Of a stretch of 64,000 nucleotides of DNA, positions 44,641 to 52,048 are shown piece after piece; position 1 is the first letter of the stretch, and the number at the start of each line of letters is the position of its first letter. The notes under the pieces were generated by a model. It was not told where the DNA came from. It worked only from the letters and a program-made list of their open reading frames with translations, and searched no databases. The stretch is from Clostridia bacterium (GTDB taxonomy: Bacteria > Bacillota > Clostridia > Oscillospirales > CAG-272), in contig JAGBIF010000016.1 of assembly GCA_017935065.1 (NCBI GenBank), positions 1-64,000 on the forward strand, given 5' to 3'. A program made the translations under genes and the position numbers.

Positions 44641-44684
44641 CGAAGTTGTCTAAATATATATAGTATTACCTTTAGACAACTTCG
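44641..44684 (+). other. CRESS-type rolling-circle origin stem-loop with TAGTATTAC
   Basis: A 14-bp perfect stem (CGAAGTTGTCTAAA at 44641-44654 with 44671-44684) displays the loop TATATATAGTATTACC. The loop contains TAGTATTAC at 44661-44669. This fits NANTATTAC, the nonanucleotide cut by Rep (between T7 and A8) in circoviruses, geminiviruses and related CRESS-DNA viruses. It ends 136 bases before the rep start codon. Position, stem and sequence all match the canonical layout. Confidence 0.88.
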
Positions 44685-44794
44685 TTACAGTTACAAAATC
44701 TTTTTTAAAATGGCTTGTTTATCAGGTTTTTTTGAAATAAAAATTCTAATTTTGTAACGAATAACTTCGTTACAACCTCGGAAACTTCGTTACA
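44678..44794 (+). repeat. Iterons and palindrome beside the origin
   Basis: AACTTCGTTACA occurs three times in direct orientation (44678-44689, 44763-44774, 44783-44794). The first copy overlaps the right arm of the origin stem, and the last two are spaced by 20 bp. An inverted TGTAACGAA at 44753-44761 forms a 10-bp stem with the second copy. Such iterons bind Rep in CRESS viruses and in many plasmids, and here they also lie where the rep promoter should be. Confidence 0.8.
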
Positions 44795-44820
44795 AATCTT
44801 ACAGAATAGGACTATTAAAT

Positions 44821-45987
44821 ATGGCGGAAGCGGTTAGTAAATCTTGGTTTGTTGTGTTTAATAATCCACAAGAGCACGGTTATAAGGGTAAACCGCATGA
44901 TATCTGTGAAAGACTTAAAAACGAATGGTGCTGTACAGATACTCGCGTTGGTGCTTGGTGCTACTGCATAAAGCATTATGAGGGGCACTTCCCCGTATAT
45001 GATGACGAGGGAAAATTCTTACGCTATGAGCATGCGGAAACGGATGAAGAAAAAGCTAAAGTCCCGAAGGATCTTCATCATGTACATATGGTCCTCGAAG
45101 ATGAGAAGGCTATGCGCTTCTCGGTTATAAAGAATACTTACGCGATAGGCTCTCATTTTGAGGGCACAAAAGGTAGTAAGAAAGAAGCTGAGGATTATAT
45201 TTCTAAGCAAGGTAATTACAGTGAAAAGCCGAATAAAGAAGCAGGCTTACCTTGGGAAGAGATAATCTATTCGTGTCAAAAGGGCGAGATAAGAGGCGCA
45301 CAGGGTAAACGAAGCGACCTTGAAAATATTCAGAACATGCTTGACGAGGGCCTTAAGCCGAATGATATTATTCGTCAGAAGCTCTCTTATCGTTCACACG
45401 AGAATTTAATTCGTAAAGCATATTACGATATGCGTGACCAAAATACACCTGAAGTGCGTGACATAAAGGTGATATGGCATTTAGGCGAAAGCGGTAGCGG
45501 TAAATCATATTCGCGTATGGCATTAAATGCAGAGGTCGGCAAGGATAATGTGTATTATCTAACAGATTATCAGAACGGAGCCTTTGATAAGTATAACGGT
45601 GAGCCGTATTTATGGTTAGAGGACTTCAAGGGCGAATTTAAGTACGGTGATTTATTGAGATATCTTGATGTTTATAAAGCGGACCTGCATTGTCGATACA
45701 GTAATGCTAAAGCCCTTTGGAACGAAGTACATATTACCTCGGTATTTCATCCGTACGGCATATATGATAGGCTCGTTAGTTATTCATCAAGACAAATAGA
45801 TACAAGAGACCAGCTGATGCGTAGAATAACGGTTATTCGTTATCATTACCGTGACGGACTTGTTTTCAAGTATCAGGATTTTCCACCTGATACGACAATA
45901 GAGCAAATGCGTAGGGATGTTAAATATGATCCTTATGGAAATAAGTACACGTTTGACGATATTGACGATGACGGTGAATTAAATTAA
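44821..45987 (+). CDS. rep: CRESS-type replication initiator Rep (HUH endonuclease plus SF3-type helicase)
   Basis: This 388-residue protein has all motifs of circular ssDNA virus Reps in order. Nickase motif I is SWFVVFNNP (residues 8-16), motif II LHHVHMV (HUH His87 and His89), and motif III DYISKQGNY with Tyr126 and Lys129. The helicase part has Walker A GESGSGKS (222-229), Walker B YLWLEDF (263-269), motif C HITSVFHP (304-311) and a candidate arginine finger at 334-335. It should nick TAGTATTAC upstream and start rolling-circle replication. Similar Reps are known from bacterial pCRESS plasmids and phytoplasma; its pairing with virion genes is the unusual part. Confidence 0.9.
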   Translation: MAEAVSKSWFVVFNNPQEHGYKGKPHDICERLKNEWCCTDTRVGAWCYCIKHYEGHFPVYDDEGKFLRYEHAETDEEKAKVPKDLHHVHMVLEDEKAMRFSVIKNTYAIGSHFEGTKGSKKEAEDYISKQGNYSEKPNKEAGLPWEEIIYSCQKGEIRGAQGKRSDLENIQNMLDEGLKPNDIIRQKLSYRSHENLIRKAYYDMRDQNTPEVRDIKVIWHLGESGSGKSYSRMALNAEVGKDNVYYLTDYQNGAFDKYNGEPYLWLEDFKGEFKYGDLLRYLDVYKADLHCRYSNAKALWNEVHITSVFHPYGIYDRLVSYSSRQIDTRDQLMRRITVIRYHYRDGLVFKYQDFPPDTTIEQMRRDVKYDPYGNKYTFDDIDDDGELN

Positions 45988-46109
45988 TTTTGTATTTTTA
46001 TAGCGGATTAGTGAGTGCACGCATTATGATGCTTTAAGAATAAATATACCCCACTCGAAATGAAAACGAGAAAAAAGAAAAAACAAAAAAAGAAAGTGAG
46101 AAAAGAAAA

Positions 46110-46376
46110 ATGAGAATTAAGGTAATGGGTATAACTAAGGAAATTAAATCAGGTGTATCGAAGAAGACGGGCAAGCCGTTCAAAGGATACTTTGTATCCT
46201 ACTGCTACAAGCGCGATGATATCAATGGCGTTCAGGCCGAGTCTCTCTTCCTCTCAGAGGATATGGTTAATGAGTCAAAGTATATCCCTCAGCCTGGTGA
46301 TCTTTGCGAGCTTTATTATGGTCGCGGAGGATTTATTGACTCAATTAAATTTATAAGCAAAGGAGAACTTACATAA
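46110..46376 (+). CDS. Small single-stranded-DNA-binding-like protein (gpV-like candidate)
   Basis: This 88-residue protein is beta-rich, with KTGKPFKGYFVSYCYKRDD, a mid-loop ESLFLSEDMVNE and a GDLCELYYGRGGFIDSIKFI end. The pattern fits an OB-fold protein of the inovirus gene V kind, which coats replicated ssDNA before packaging. It lies between rep and the structural genes, as in filamentous phages. The call rests on size, order and pattern only, not on a catalytic motif. Confidence 0.55.
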   Translation: MRIKVMGITKEIKSGVSKKTGKPFKGYFVSYCYKRDDINGVQAESLFLSEDMVNESKYIPQPGDLCELYYGRGGFIDSIKFISKGELT

Positions 46377-46377
46377 T

Positions 46378-46689
46378 ATGGGATTTCTCGAGGGTGTAAT
46401 TAAATTCATTACCCGCAAGCATGACCGTTCAGGTAAAGACGAAAAGGTTTACTATGTCGAGGGACCGAACGGCGAAAAGAAGTATCTTCTTAATCCTGAC
46501 CAGCGTGGCAGGAAGTATGCGAATGAGCTTCACGAAAAGAAGGATATCTTTACAAAACAGCGTCTCTCAAACACTCAGCTCGCCTACAGAAGCGGATATC
46601 TGCGTTCGCGTTCGGACAACGCAAAGGCGTATCAAAAGAACAAGGTTAAGAAGGCCGAGGCGCGAAAAGCTAAGAAAGGGGGTAACTGA
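46378..46689 (+). CDS. Small basic protein of unknown function
   Basis: This 103-residue protein is hydrophilic and very basic, particularly in the C-terminal half (RSDNAKAYQKNKVKKAEARK). It has no membrane span and no motif that I recognise. It lies one base after the preceding gene with AAGGAG upstream and two bases before the next. It could bind nucleic acid during replication or packaging. That is a guess from charge and place. Confidence 0.6.
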   Translation: MGFLEGVIKFITRKHDRSGKDEKVYYVEGPNGEKKYLLNPDQRGRKYANELHEKKDIFTKQRLSNTQLAYRSGYLRSRSDNAKAYQKNKVKKAEARKAKKGGN

Positions 46690-46691
46690 TT

Positions 46692-47216
46692 ATGAGAATG
46701 ACTCTTGGTAAGACTCTTATAGTAGTCCTCGTTTGCATTCTCGCTTGCGGATTTATCATGTGGGCATTCGGCGGTCTTAACGATATGTCGGTAGATAATG
46801 CTAAGGATGTCTTTGAGCGCAAGGTAAATGAGGACAACCTTTATACCTCTGAGTGCGTAACTATTACCGACCGTAACGACGGTAACGGTATTAAGCTTAC
46901 TGTTAACGATAACGGCACTATTGCTGTCAAGGGCACTGCCGATGCTACGGTCAATTATGACCTCGCTACCGTATCTCTTAAGGCTGGCGAGTATACCTTT
47001 ACCGCTCTTGAGGGTGCATCTCTTAAGGGTGCGTATGTTTCACTCTCTCTTGAAGGTGTAGATAAACCTGCGGACTTTACCGGAAATACCTTTACCGTAG
47101 TAGAGGACACCGAGGTTGTTATTACCCTTCATATCGCTGAGGGTACTGAGATCAATGCAACCGTATACCCTGTAATCGTCAAGGGCGACGAGGCAGGTAC
47201 TTATTTCGCTAAGTAA
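46692..47216 (+). CDS. Membrane-anchored beta-rich protein, candidate major virion protein
   Basis: This 174-residue protein has one N-terminal hydrophobic segment (LIVVLVCILACGFIMWAF), then a beta-rich, Thr/Val/Gly-rich extracellular part with regular strands (TVNYDLATVSLKAGEYTFTA). Codon choice is more biased (GCT, ACC, CTT, GGT) than in the rest of the element, suggesting high expression. A strong terminator follows 23 bases after the stop. M13 has the same arrangement after its major coat gene. It is longer than normal pVIII proteins, so the assignment is tentative. Confidence 0.5.
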   Translation: MRMTLGKTLIVVLVCILACGFIMWAFGGLNDMSVDNAKDVFERKVNEDNLYTSECVTITDRNDGNGIKLTVNDNGTIAVKGTADATVNYDLATVSLKAGEYTFTALEGASLKGAYVSLSLEGVDKPADFTGNTFTVVEDTEVVITLHIAEGTEINATVYPVIVKGDEAGTYFAK

Positions 47217-47239
47217 AGCGATATTAGCTCCTAGTACGA

Positions 47240-47272
47240 AAGCGCCTTCGCGGAATGTGAAGGCGCTTTTTT
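47240..47272 (+). terminator. Strong terminator after the candidate coat gene
   Basis: A 10-bp GC-rich stem (AAGCGCCTTC at 47240-47249 with 47259-47268) is followed by TTTTTT. It separates the early/coat transcript from the adhesin genes. Confidence 0.88.
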
Positions 47273-47295
47273 GAAAACAAAGAAAGGAAAAAAGA

Positions 47296-48171
47296 ATGAA
47301 GAAAATAATTATTATAATTCTTGCTACTCTCCTGCTCGTGGGCCTCGTGCTTTCAATGGCAAATACTACGGACTACCTGATAAAGGATGTTATCAAGCCT
47401 TCGACGGATGATAATAGCAAGGATGAAAGCAACGAGGATGACGAGCAGGTTATTGATACAAGTAAGTATGTCAATGATTTTGATGAAATGGTACTTACAC
47501 CGAACGATACTAATACGGGTTACTTGACGGACAACGGCAAGATATATCTTCCTGCTGGCACTTGCGGTGTATCTGAGGGTAAATTCTATATGGCAATTAC
47601 ACCTGATACATATGATACTATAACCGCCTCGGGAAATTCCTCCGCCTCTTCTCATGCTGTATTCGGACCTCAATATAGTGTTAAGGATTATCTTTGTATC
47701 GTCTATGATATAGATATCAGCGTAGACGAGGGGTATACACAAGAGTTCGGCGTTAGACCTGATTACCGCACGCTTGATGGAAGTGTCGGTGCACCGAATG
47801 AAAGCCTTATCAGATATAGGAATGGTCAGTATGTAACATATTACGGTAGTGATGTATTAGTATCTGAAGTGCCGAATAATTATCATTTTACCTATATAAT
47901 TTGGGCTGACGGTAGTTATGATGCGTATATAGACGGAAAGCTTATATATGAGTGTGACAGCGCTTATAATGATGATACCGTTTATGCGACAGGACTTAGG
48001 CTTCAATTTAAATATGCTTCTGATGTCTCGACTGAACAGAGAGTATATTTCGATAACCTTCAAATTAAAACCTTTGATATAGGCTATGACGGTGCTATAA
48101 ATTCACTTTATGAAAATCCCGATGTTGACCTTGCGACGAATATTGATACTGTTCTTGGAGGTGGTTATTGA
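47296..48171 (+). CDS. Secreted or N-anchored beta-sandwich protein (LamG-like), unknown role
   Basis: This 291-residue protein has an N-terminal hydrophobic signal/anchor (IIIIILATLLLVGLVLSM), an acidic linker (STDDNSKDESNEDDEQV), and then a jelly-roll-like domain with strands such as YLCIVYDIDIS, YHFTYIIWADGSYDAYIDGK and QRVYFDNLQIKTF. That pattern resembles concanavalin/LamG lectin folds. Its stop overlaps the start of the pIII-like gene (TGATG), so the two are made together. A minor virion or receptor-contact protein is plausible but unproven. Confidence 0.55.
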   Translation: MKKIIIIILATLLLVGLVLSMANTTDYLIKDVIKPSTDDNSKDESNEDDEQVIDTSKYVNDFDEMVLTPNDTNTGYLTDNGKIYLPAGTCGVSEGKFYMAITPDTYDTITASGNSSASSHAVFGPQYSVKDYLCIVYDIDISVDEGYTQEFGVRPDYRTLDGSVGAPNESLIRYRNGQYVTYYGSDVLVSEVPNNYHFTYIIWADGSYDAYIDGKLIYECDSAYNDDTVYATGLRLQFKYASDVSTEQRVYFDNLQIKTFDIGYDGAINSLYENPDVDLATNIDTVLGGGY

Positions 48172-50585
48172 TGAAGATTAAGGTGCTTTCAATACTGCTT
48201 TGCATTTGTATGCTTATACCCTGCTTCACCATCCTCGGCTTTGCCGAGGGCGGTGAGGTTGTCAATGCTTCTTCAAGCACCGAGGATATTTATGTACCCG
48301 AAGATCTTTATCAGATGATAGATGTTCAGGCATATATAGATAATGCTGGGCAAGCGGGTTATGATAATATGAAACTCTTAGGTTTTTCTGTTCCGTATGT
48401 ATATAGTTATAATTCTGGCAACGATAACGAAACTATGAATAGAGTGACCTTTACCGCATATTTTTATAATCCTGATTTATACCCTATATGCATCAGCCCG
48501 TTAGATCCTGATGTTGACGGTAGCTGTTATCCTTATTATTGGGACGAGCTTTCTCATAATCATTGCTTAGCTACGGTTAACGGTGAGCATGCGTGGACTA
48601 CAGCATATGGTAGTGATAACGACCATTATCATTCGTACAATTCAATGTTTTTTGGGCTGTCTTTTTCTCAGTATTATACTACAGCGGAATATGAGGAAAT
48701 AGCCTCTAAGGGTATGGAATACCCTGTTAATGAAATAAGCTTTTATATTTATTTAGGCGAGCGCTTAACCGATGGTATAGATGCAGAACATGGTAACAGA
48801 GATGGCGATTACTCAAATGATGATTTTGAGAAGCTTCATAAGGAAGTTCGTTTAGATTTAAATACAAAGGTTTATTTTCAGGATATTGACGGTATACTTG
48901 GTTTTTCTTCTGTCTATACGGACCTTCCTGCTTTTTTGAATATTGATATTGATACACTCAATAAGGAATATCCTAAGAAGCCCGATTACAGCGAGATAAC
49001 GCCTGCTTTTCTTTATGAGGATATGGCGAATAAACGCCTGTTTCTCTATATGTACGATTCGCGCGGTCGCGGTGCTGTAAATAATTCTGTTAACCGTGTG
49101 AGCTTGTCAACCGACAATTCAAATTTTGAAAGCTACTACTTGCATTTTATTAATTTTGAAAATACACTTTCAAAATTTGAGATAAAGGGGGTAAGCGACC
49201 TTTTTGCAAATGTTAGCACCGATAGCGCGCGAACTTATTATATTAACGAGGTTGTATATGATAGAGTTATTGGTTCTTTTGGTGTAACGAATGATGAAGT
49301 AAAGTATACTTATTCAAATCTTACCACGTTCTCGGGTGAAAGTTCGGCTGATACTTACGTTGAGTCAGAATCAAATTTGATAAGGCTTGTAGATGTAAGA
49401 GATACTTCTTATAGGTTAAATTCGTCTATTACAGGAGAAGGTTATTATCAAACGTTGTCAAGTGTCTATTTTAGCATACCTGAATCTTATTTTGAACTCG
49501 ATGATATGAATTTTTTGAATGATCGTGAGATTACTAGAATCAATGGTTCTTATTATTGGGCGTTTACTAATCCTGGAGTAATTACAAACAATCATGATTA
49601 TTATGTTAAGTTGTATAAAGATTTGATTGATGGTAATATAGATTCAACTTATTTGAACACCGATAAAATTGCTGTTGGTCCAGGGAATTATATTATAAGT
49701 GATGGCATAGTGCCCGAAAATACATATAGGACGTTGTCATATTTGTATGAAAGTCCTTGGCGTGGTGGACGAAGTACTGAAACGGAAGAATTCATTAAAG
49801 TACCTATTGACAAGAAAACAATAAAGACGCTCTTGGCGAATTCTGCGTCGCCTTTTTCTAGCGAATTTCAAAAAAAAGATTTTGAGTTTACGCCAAAAGA
49901 TGTTTTTGAATTGGTTTCCCGTAAGGAAATGACATTTGAACAATTTTATTTGAATTATGGTCTTTTTAATGCTTTTTGGCGTTTTTTGTTTGGAGAAAGT
50001 AGTGATGTAATGAATTCTTTGAAAAATATAAAACTTTTTGTAAGTCTTTCAGGTGAAGAACTCAATGATGCAATTAATTTACCAGAAGAAAAATTTATTG
50101 AAACTTATTTGATAAATCAATATGATTATAAAGATGTTGTTAGTAAAATGAAAACCTCTTACGATAATGGTGAAGTTTTTATTTTGTTTCGTTATGACAC
50201 TTACGATTATTATTGTGATTATATAGAAGTTAATAATATGGTTAAGATGGATGATGCATATTTAGTTATTGATAAGTTTTATAAAGATTTTGAAATTATG
50301 GAGATGGAGTTAAGTAATTTTTATTCTTCTAAAGTGTATCAAATTGATATGAAACCTATCTCTATTATATCGGGAGTATGGGGTGCAGATCCGTTTGATC
50401 CCGAAGAGGATTTAAATACTCCATCTGAGTCTATCAATAAGGGTGAAGGTGCTGTCGGAAAAATTGTAAAAGATAAAGGCAATTCTTTTCTTATGGTTAT
50501 CGGTATTATTCTTATTATAGTTTTTGCGATAGTGGTTTCAAAATATGTAATCATTCCTATAATTAGGACTGTAAGAAAAGAATAA
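48171..50585 (+). CDS. Large surface protein with signal peptide and C-terminal membrane anchor (pIII-like adsorption protein candidate)
   Basis: The 804-residue product has a signal peptide (VLSILLCICMLIPCFTILGFA). A long Tyr/Asp/Asn-rich extracellular region follows, with one C-terminal membrane span (FLMVIGIILIIVFAIVVSKYV) and a short basic tail (RTVRKE). This is the topology of filamentous-phage pIII, which sits at the virion tip and binds the host. The second half of the gene (from about 49.3 kb) is much richer in AT than the first, so it may be a recombinant. ATG 48171 overlaps the preceding stop. No homologous domain is recognised. Confidence 0.6.
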   Translation: MKIKVLSILLCICMLIPCFTILGFAEGGEVVNASSSTEDIYVPEDLYQMIDVQAYIDNAGQAGYDNMKLLGFSVPYVYSYNSGNDNETMNRVTFTAYFYNPDLYPICISPLDPDVDGSCYPYYWDELSHNHCLATVNGEHAWTTAYGSDNDHYHSYNSMFFGLSFSQYYTTAEYEEIASKGMEYPVNEISFYIYLGERLTDGIDAEHGNRDGDYSNDDFEKLHKEVRLDLNTKVYFQDIDGILGFSSVYTDLPAFLNIDIDTLNKEYPKKPDYSEITPAFLYEDMANKRLFLYMYDSRGRGAVNNSVNRVSLSTDNSNFESYYLHFINFENTLSKFEIKGVSDLFANVSTDSARTYYINEVVYDRVIGSFGVTNDEVKYTYSNLTTFSGESSADTYVESESNLIRLVDVRDTSYRLNSSITGEGYYQTLSSVYFSIPESYFELDDMNFLNDREITRINGSYYWAFTNPGVITNNHDYYVKLYKDLIDGNIDSTYLNTDKIAVGPGNYIISDGIVPENTYRTLSYLYESPWRGGRSTETEEFIKVPIDKKTIKTLLANSASPFSSEFQKKDFEFTPKDVFELVSRKEMTFEQFYLNYGLFNAFWRFLFGESSDVMNSLKNIKLFVSLSGEELNDAINLPEEKFIETYLINQYDYKDVVSKMKTSYDNGEVFILFRYDTYDYYCDYIEVNNMVKMDDAYLVIDKFYKDFEIMEMELSNFYSSKVYQIDMKPISIISGVWGADPFDPEEDLNTPSESINKGEGAVGKIVKDKGNSFLMVIGIILIIVFAIVVSKYVIIPIIRTVRKE
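49156..49173 (+). promoter_or_regulatory. 18-bp palindrome, copy 1 (inside the pIII-like gene)
   Basis: TTGAAAATACACTTTCAA is identical to the copy at 51066. Here it lies within coding sequence (encoding part of NFENTLSKF). Confidence 0.5.
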
Positions 50586-50590
50586 AAAAA

Positions 50591-50610
50591 GAAGGGGTTT
50601 ATTCCCCTTC
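50591..50610. terminator. Bidirectional terminator after the pIII-like gene
   Basis: GAAGGGG and CCCCTTC pair around TTTATT (50591-50610), with A7 to the left and T-rich sequence to the right. The hairpin covers the 3' end of the leftward gene that ends at 50599. Confidence 0.8.
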
Positions 50611-51000
50611 TTGGTTATTCTTGTGTATCACGAGTTCTGTAAGATTGCAAATGTTGTTTGAATTATTACAGTTCTTGCAAGTGTATAATGTTTCTATTTT
50701 TGGCATGTAGTATAATACTGTTTGTACTCCTACTCCTATAATTGTAAGTGTTAGTGGGGCTATTATACAGACGAGCCAAAAGAAAACTATTCTTAAATTT
50801 GAAAAGTCTGTTGGTTTATTTATAAGTCCTTCGGGGGCAAAAAAACTTCCTATACCTAAAAAGATAAAGATTATAAAGGATAGCACAGTTATTATTACCC
50901 ATGGAATGCTTATTCTTTTTTCAATATCTTGTTTTGCGAAGATAATATAGTTTTCTGAATGACACTCCGGACACACCAACTTTTTACTCTCTCTATCCAT
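50599..51000 (-). CDS. Small membrane protein with two zinc-ribbon-like Cys pairs
   Basis: This 133-residue protein has a Cys pair near the N terminus (LVCPECHSEN), two membrane spans (VIITVLSFIIFIFLGIG and IVFFWLVCIIAPLTLTIIG), and a second Cys pair at the end (YTCKNCNNSN). The two pairs could form one zinc site on the cytoplasmic side. It is encoded against the structural genes in very AT-rich DNA, like a moron gene. Function is unknown; exclusion or immunity would be a guess. Confidence 0.6.
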   Translation of the reverse strand: MDRESKKLVCPECHSENYIIFAKQDIEKRISIPWVIITVLSFIIFIFLGIGSFFAPEGLINKPTDFSNLRIVFFWLVCIIAPLTLTIIGVGVQTVLYYMPKIETLYTCKNCNNSNNICNLTELVIHKNNQEGE

Positions 51001-51065
51001 AACGCACCTCGCAAATTTAAGATGAATTCATTATAATACAAAAATTTAAAAAAATCAATACAAAA

Positions 51066-51083
51066 TTGAAAATACACTTTCAA
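51066..51083 (+). promoter_or_regulatory. 18-bp palindrome, copy 2 (abuts a ribosome site)
   Basis: TTGAAAATACACTTTCAA ends directly at the AAGGAAG ribosome site of the gene starting at 51098. Binding of a protein here, or folding of the palindrome in mRNA, would affect that gene. Confidence 0.65.
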
Positions 51084-51097
51084 AGGAAGATAAAACT

Positions 51098-51667
51098 ATG
51101 AAAAAGGAAACGAATGTAAAAGAATTAATAAGAGCTCTTGAGGTCTGCATCAGTTCAAACAAAGGATGTACTCAGTGTCCGTATGCTCAATTCTGCGGAT
51201 ATGATAAATTCTTTCTAAGAGCAAAATGCTTGGAAGCATTGAAATCACTTCAGGAATTGAGTGACGCTCAGAGTTCTAAGATACATATGCTTGAAAATCT
51301 TATTGAGGAAATCAAGAACGGCTACGAGCAAACGCTTTATTTAGAGCGTTGCAGGATAAAGGATCTTGAAGAGGAAGTCGCAAAGCGAGTGGAACGAAAA
51401 CCCAAGGAAAGATATAACATTTACTACCATAAATATAGCATTATGGCGAATGATTATATTATGTATATCAAGGTCGTTGAAACCGAAGATATATATCATG
51501 AAATCGGTAAAATAATAAGTCAGTCTTTGGAACATATAAAGCGTATCAGATGGACTAAGCCAAAGGCAACCCGTGAAGAGTGTGAAAAACTATGGCTTGA
51601 AGACGGTTATGAGCGCTTAGGCAGTTCTGATAGGTGGTGGAATACAAAAACTCCTGCACCGAAATAA
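51098..51667 (+). CDS. Cys-cluster and coiled-coil protein, phage-type, unknown function
   Basis: This 189-residue protein has an N-terminal Cys cluster (CTQCPYAQFCGY) that may bind metal, followed by a coiled coil at about residues 55-105 (LENLIEEIKNG, then RIKDLEEEVAKRVE) and a C-terminal Lys/Trp-rich part (IKRIRWTKPKATREECEKLW). Similar Cys-cluster starts are common in small Firmicutes phage proteins. It opens a short rightward run ending with the assembly ATPase. An 18-bp palindrome sits immediately upstream of its ribosome site. Confidence 0.6.
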   Translation: MKKETNVKELIRALEVCISSNKGCTQCPYAQFCGYDKFFLRAKCLEALKSLQELSDAQSSKIHMLENLIEEIKNGYEQTLYLERCRIKDLEEEVAKRVERKPKERYNIYYHKYSIMANDYIMYIKVVETEDIYHEIGKIISQSLEHIKRIRWTKPKATREECEKLWLEDGYERLGSSDRWWNTKTPAPK

Positions 51668-51683
51668 CGAGAGGAAAAAAACA

Positions 51684-51845
51684 ATGCTATTCAATGTATT
51701 ACATTACGATAAAGACCTATCAGACGAGGACCTTTTTAATTTCTTCGTTTACGCATCATCGCCTGATGAGGCAATAAGTATCTTCAATGAACGAAGTAAA
51801 GGTATCGAAGATAGAATAATCTATGCCGTAGGTACAGTAGAATGA
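51684..51845 (+). CDS. Small hypothetical protein
   Basis: A 53-residue acidic frame starts MLFNVLHYDKDLSDEDLF, with GAGAGG 9 bases upstream. It lies 17 bases after the coiled-coil gene and overlaps the following micro-ORF by four bases. The spacing and ribosome site support translation. No motif is recognised. Confidence 0.55.
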   Translation: MLFNVLHYDKDLSDEDLFNFFVYASSPDEAISIFNERSKGIEDRIIYAVGTVE

Positions 51846-51910
51846 ATGATAATACCTGTGTCTGTTGCGGTGAAATAATCCCCGAGGGCCGACAAGTCTG
51901 CCCTCGGTGA
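51842..51910 (+). CDS. Micro-ORF with a truncated zinc-ribbon pattern
   Basis: Twenty-two codons encode CVCCGEIIPEGRQVCPR. Many Firmicutes phages encode small proteins with CxCCGxxIPEGRxVCPxC, so this looks like such a protein cut one residue before its fourth Cys. The ATG overlaps the previous stop codon (ATGA type), which supports coupled translation. Confidence 0.4.
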   Translation: MNDNTCVCCGEIIPEGRQVCPR

Positions 51911-51942
51911 GAGCATAAGTATAAAGAAAAGGAAAATTGAAT

Positions 51943-52047
51943 ATGGAAAGAAAAGGACTGTCAAAACTGCATTACCTGTTAGGACTATTCGGTATACTTG
52001 TGGTGGTATTCTTAATAGGCTATGTAGTTTATTGCTGGAATTTATGA
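51943..52047 (+). CDS. 34-residue hydrophobic peptide, candidate minor coat (pVII/pIX-like)
   Basis: The product is a short basic N terminus (MERKGLSKLHY) followed by one membrane span (LLGLFGILVVVFLIGYVVY). AAGGAAAA lies 7 bases before the ATG. Filamentous phages encode two such end-cap peptides of 32-33 residues. Its stop is one base before the start of the assembly ATPase. The structural role is inferred from size, hydrophobicity and place. Confidence 0.5.
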   Translation: MERKGLSKLHYLLGLFGILVVVFLIGYVVYCWNL

Positions 52048-52048
52048 A

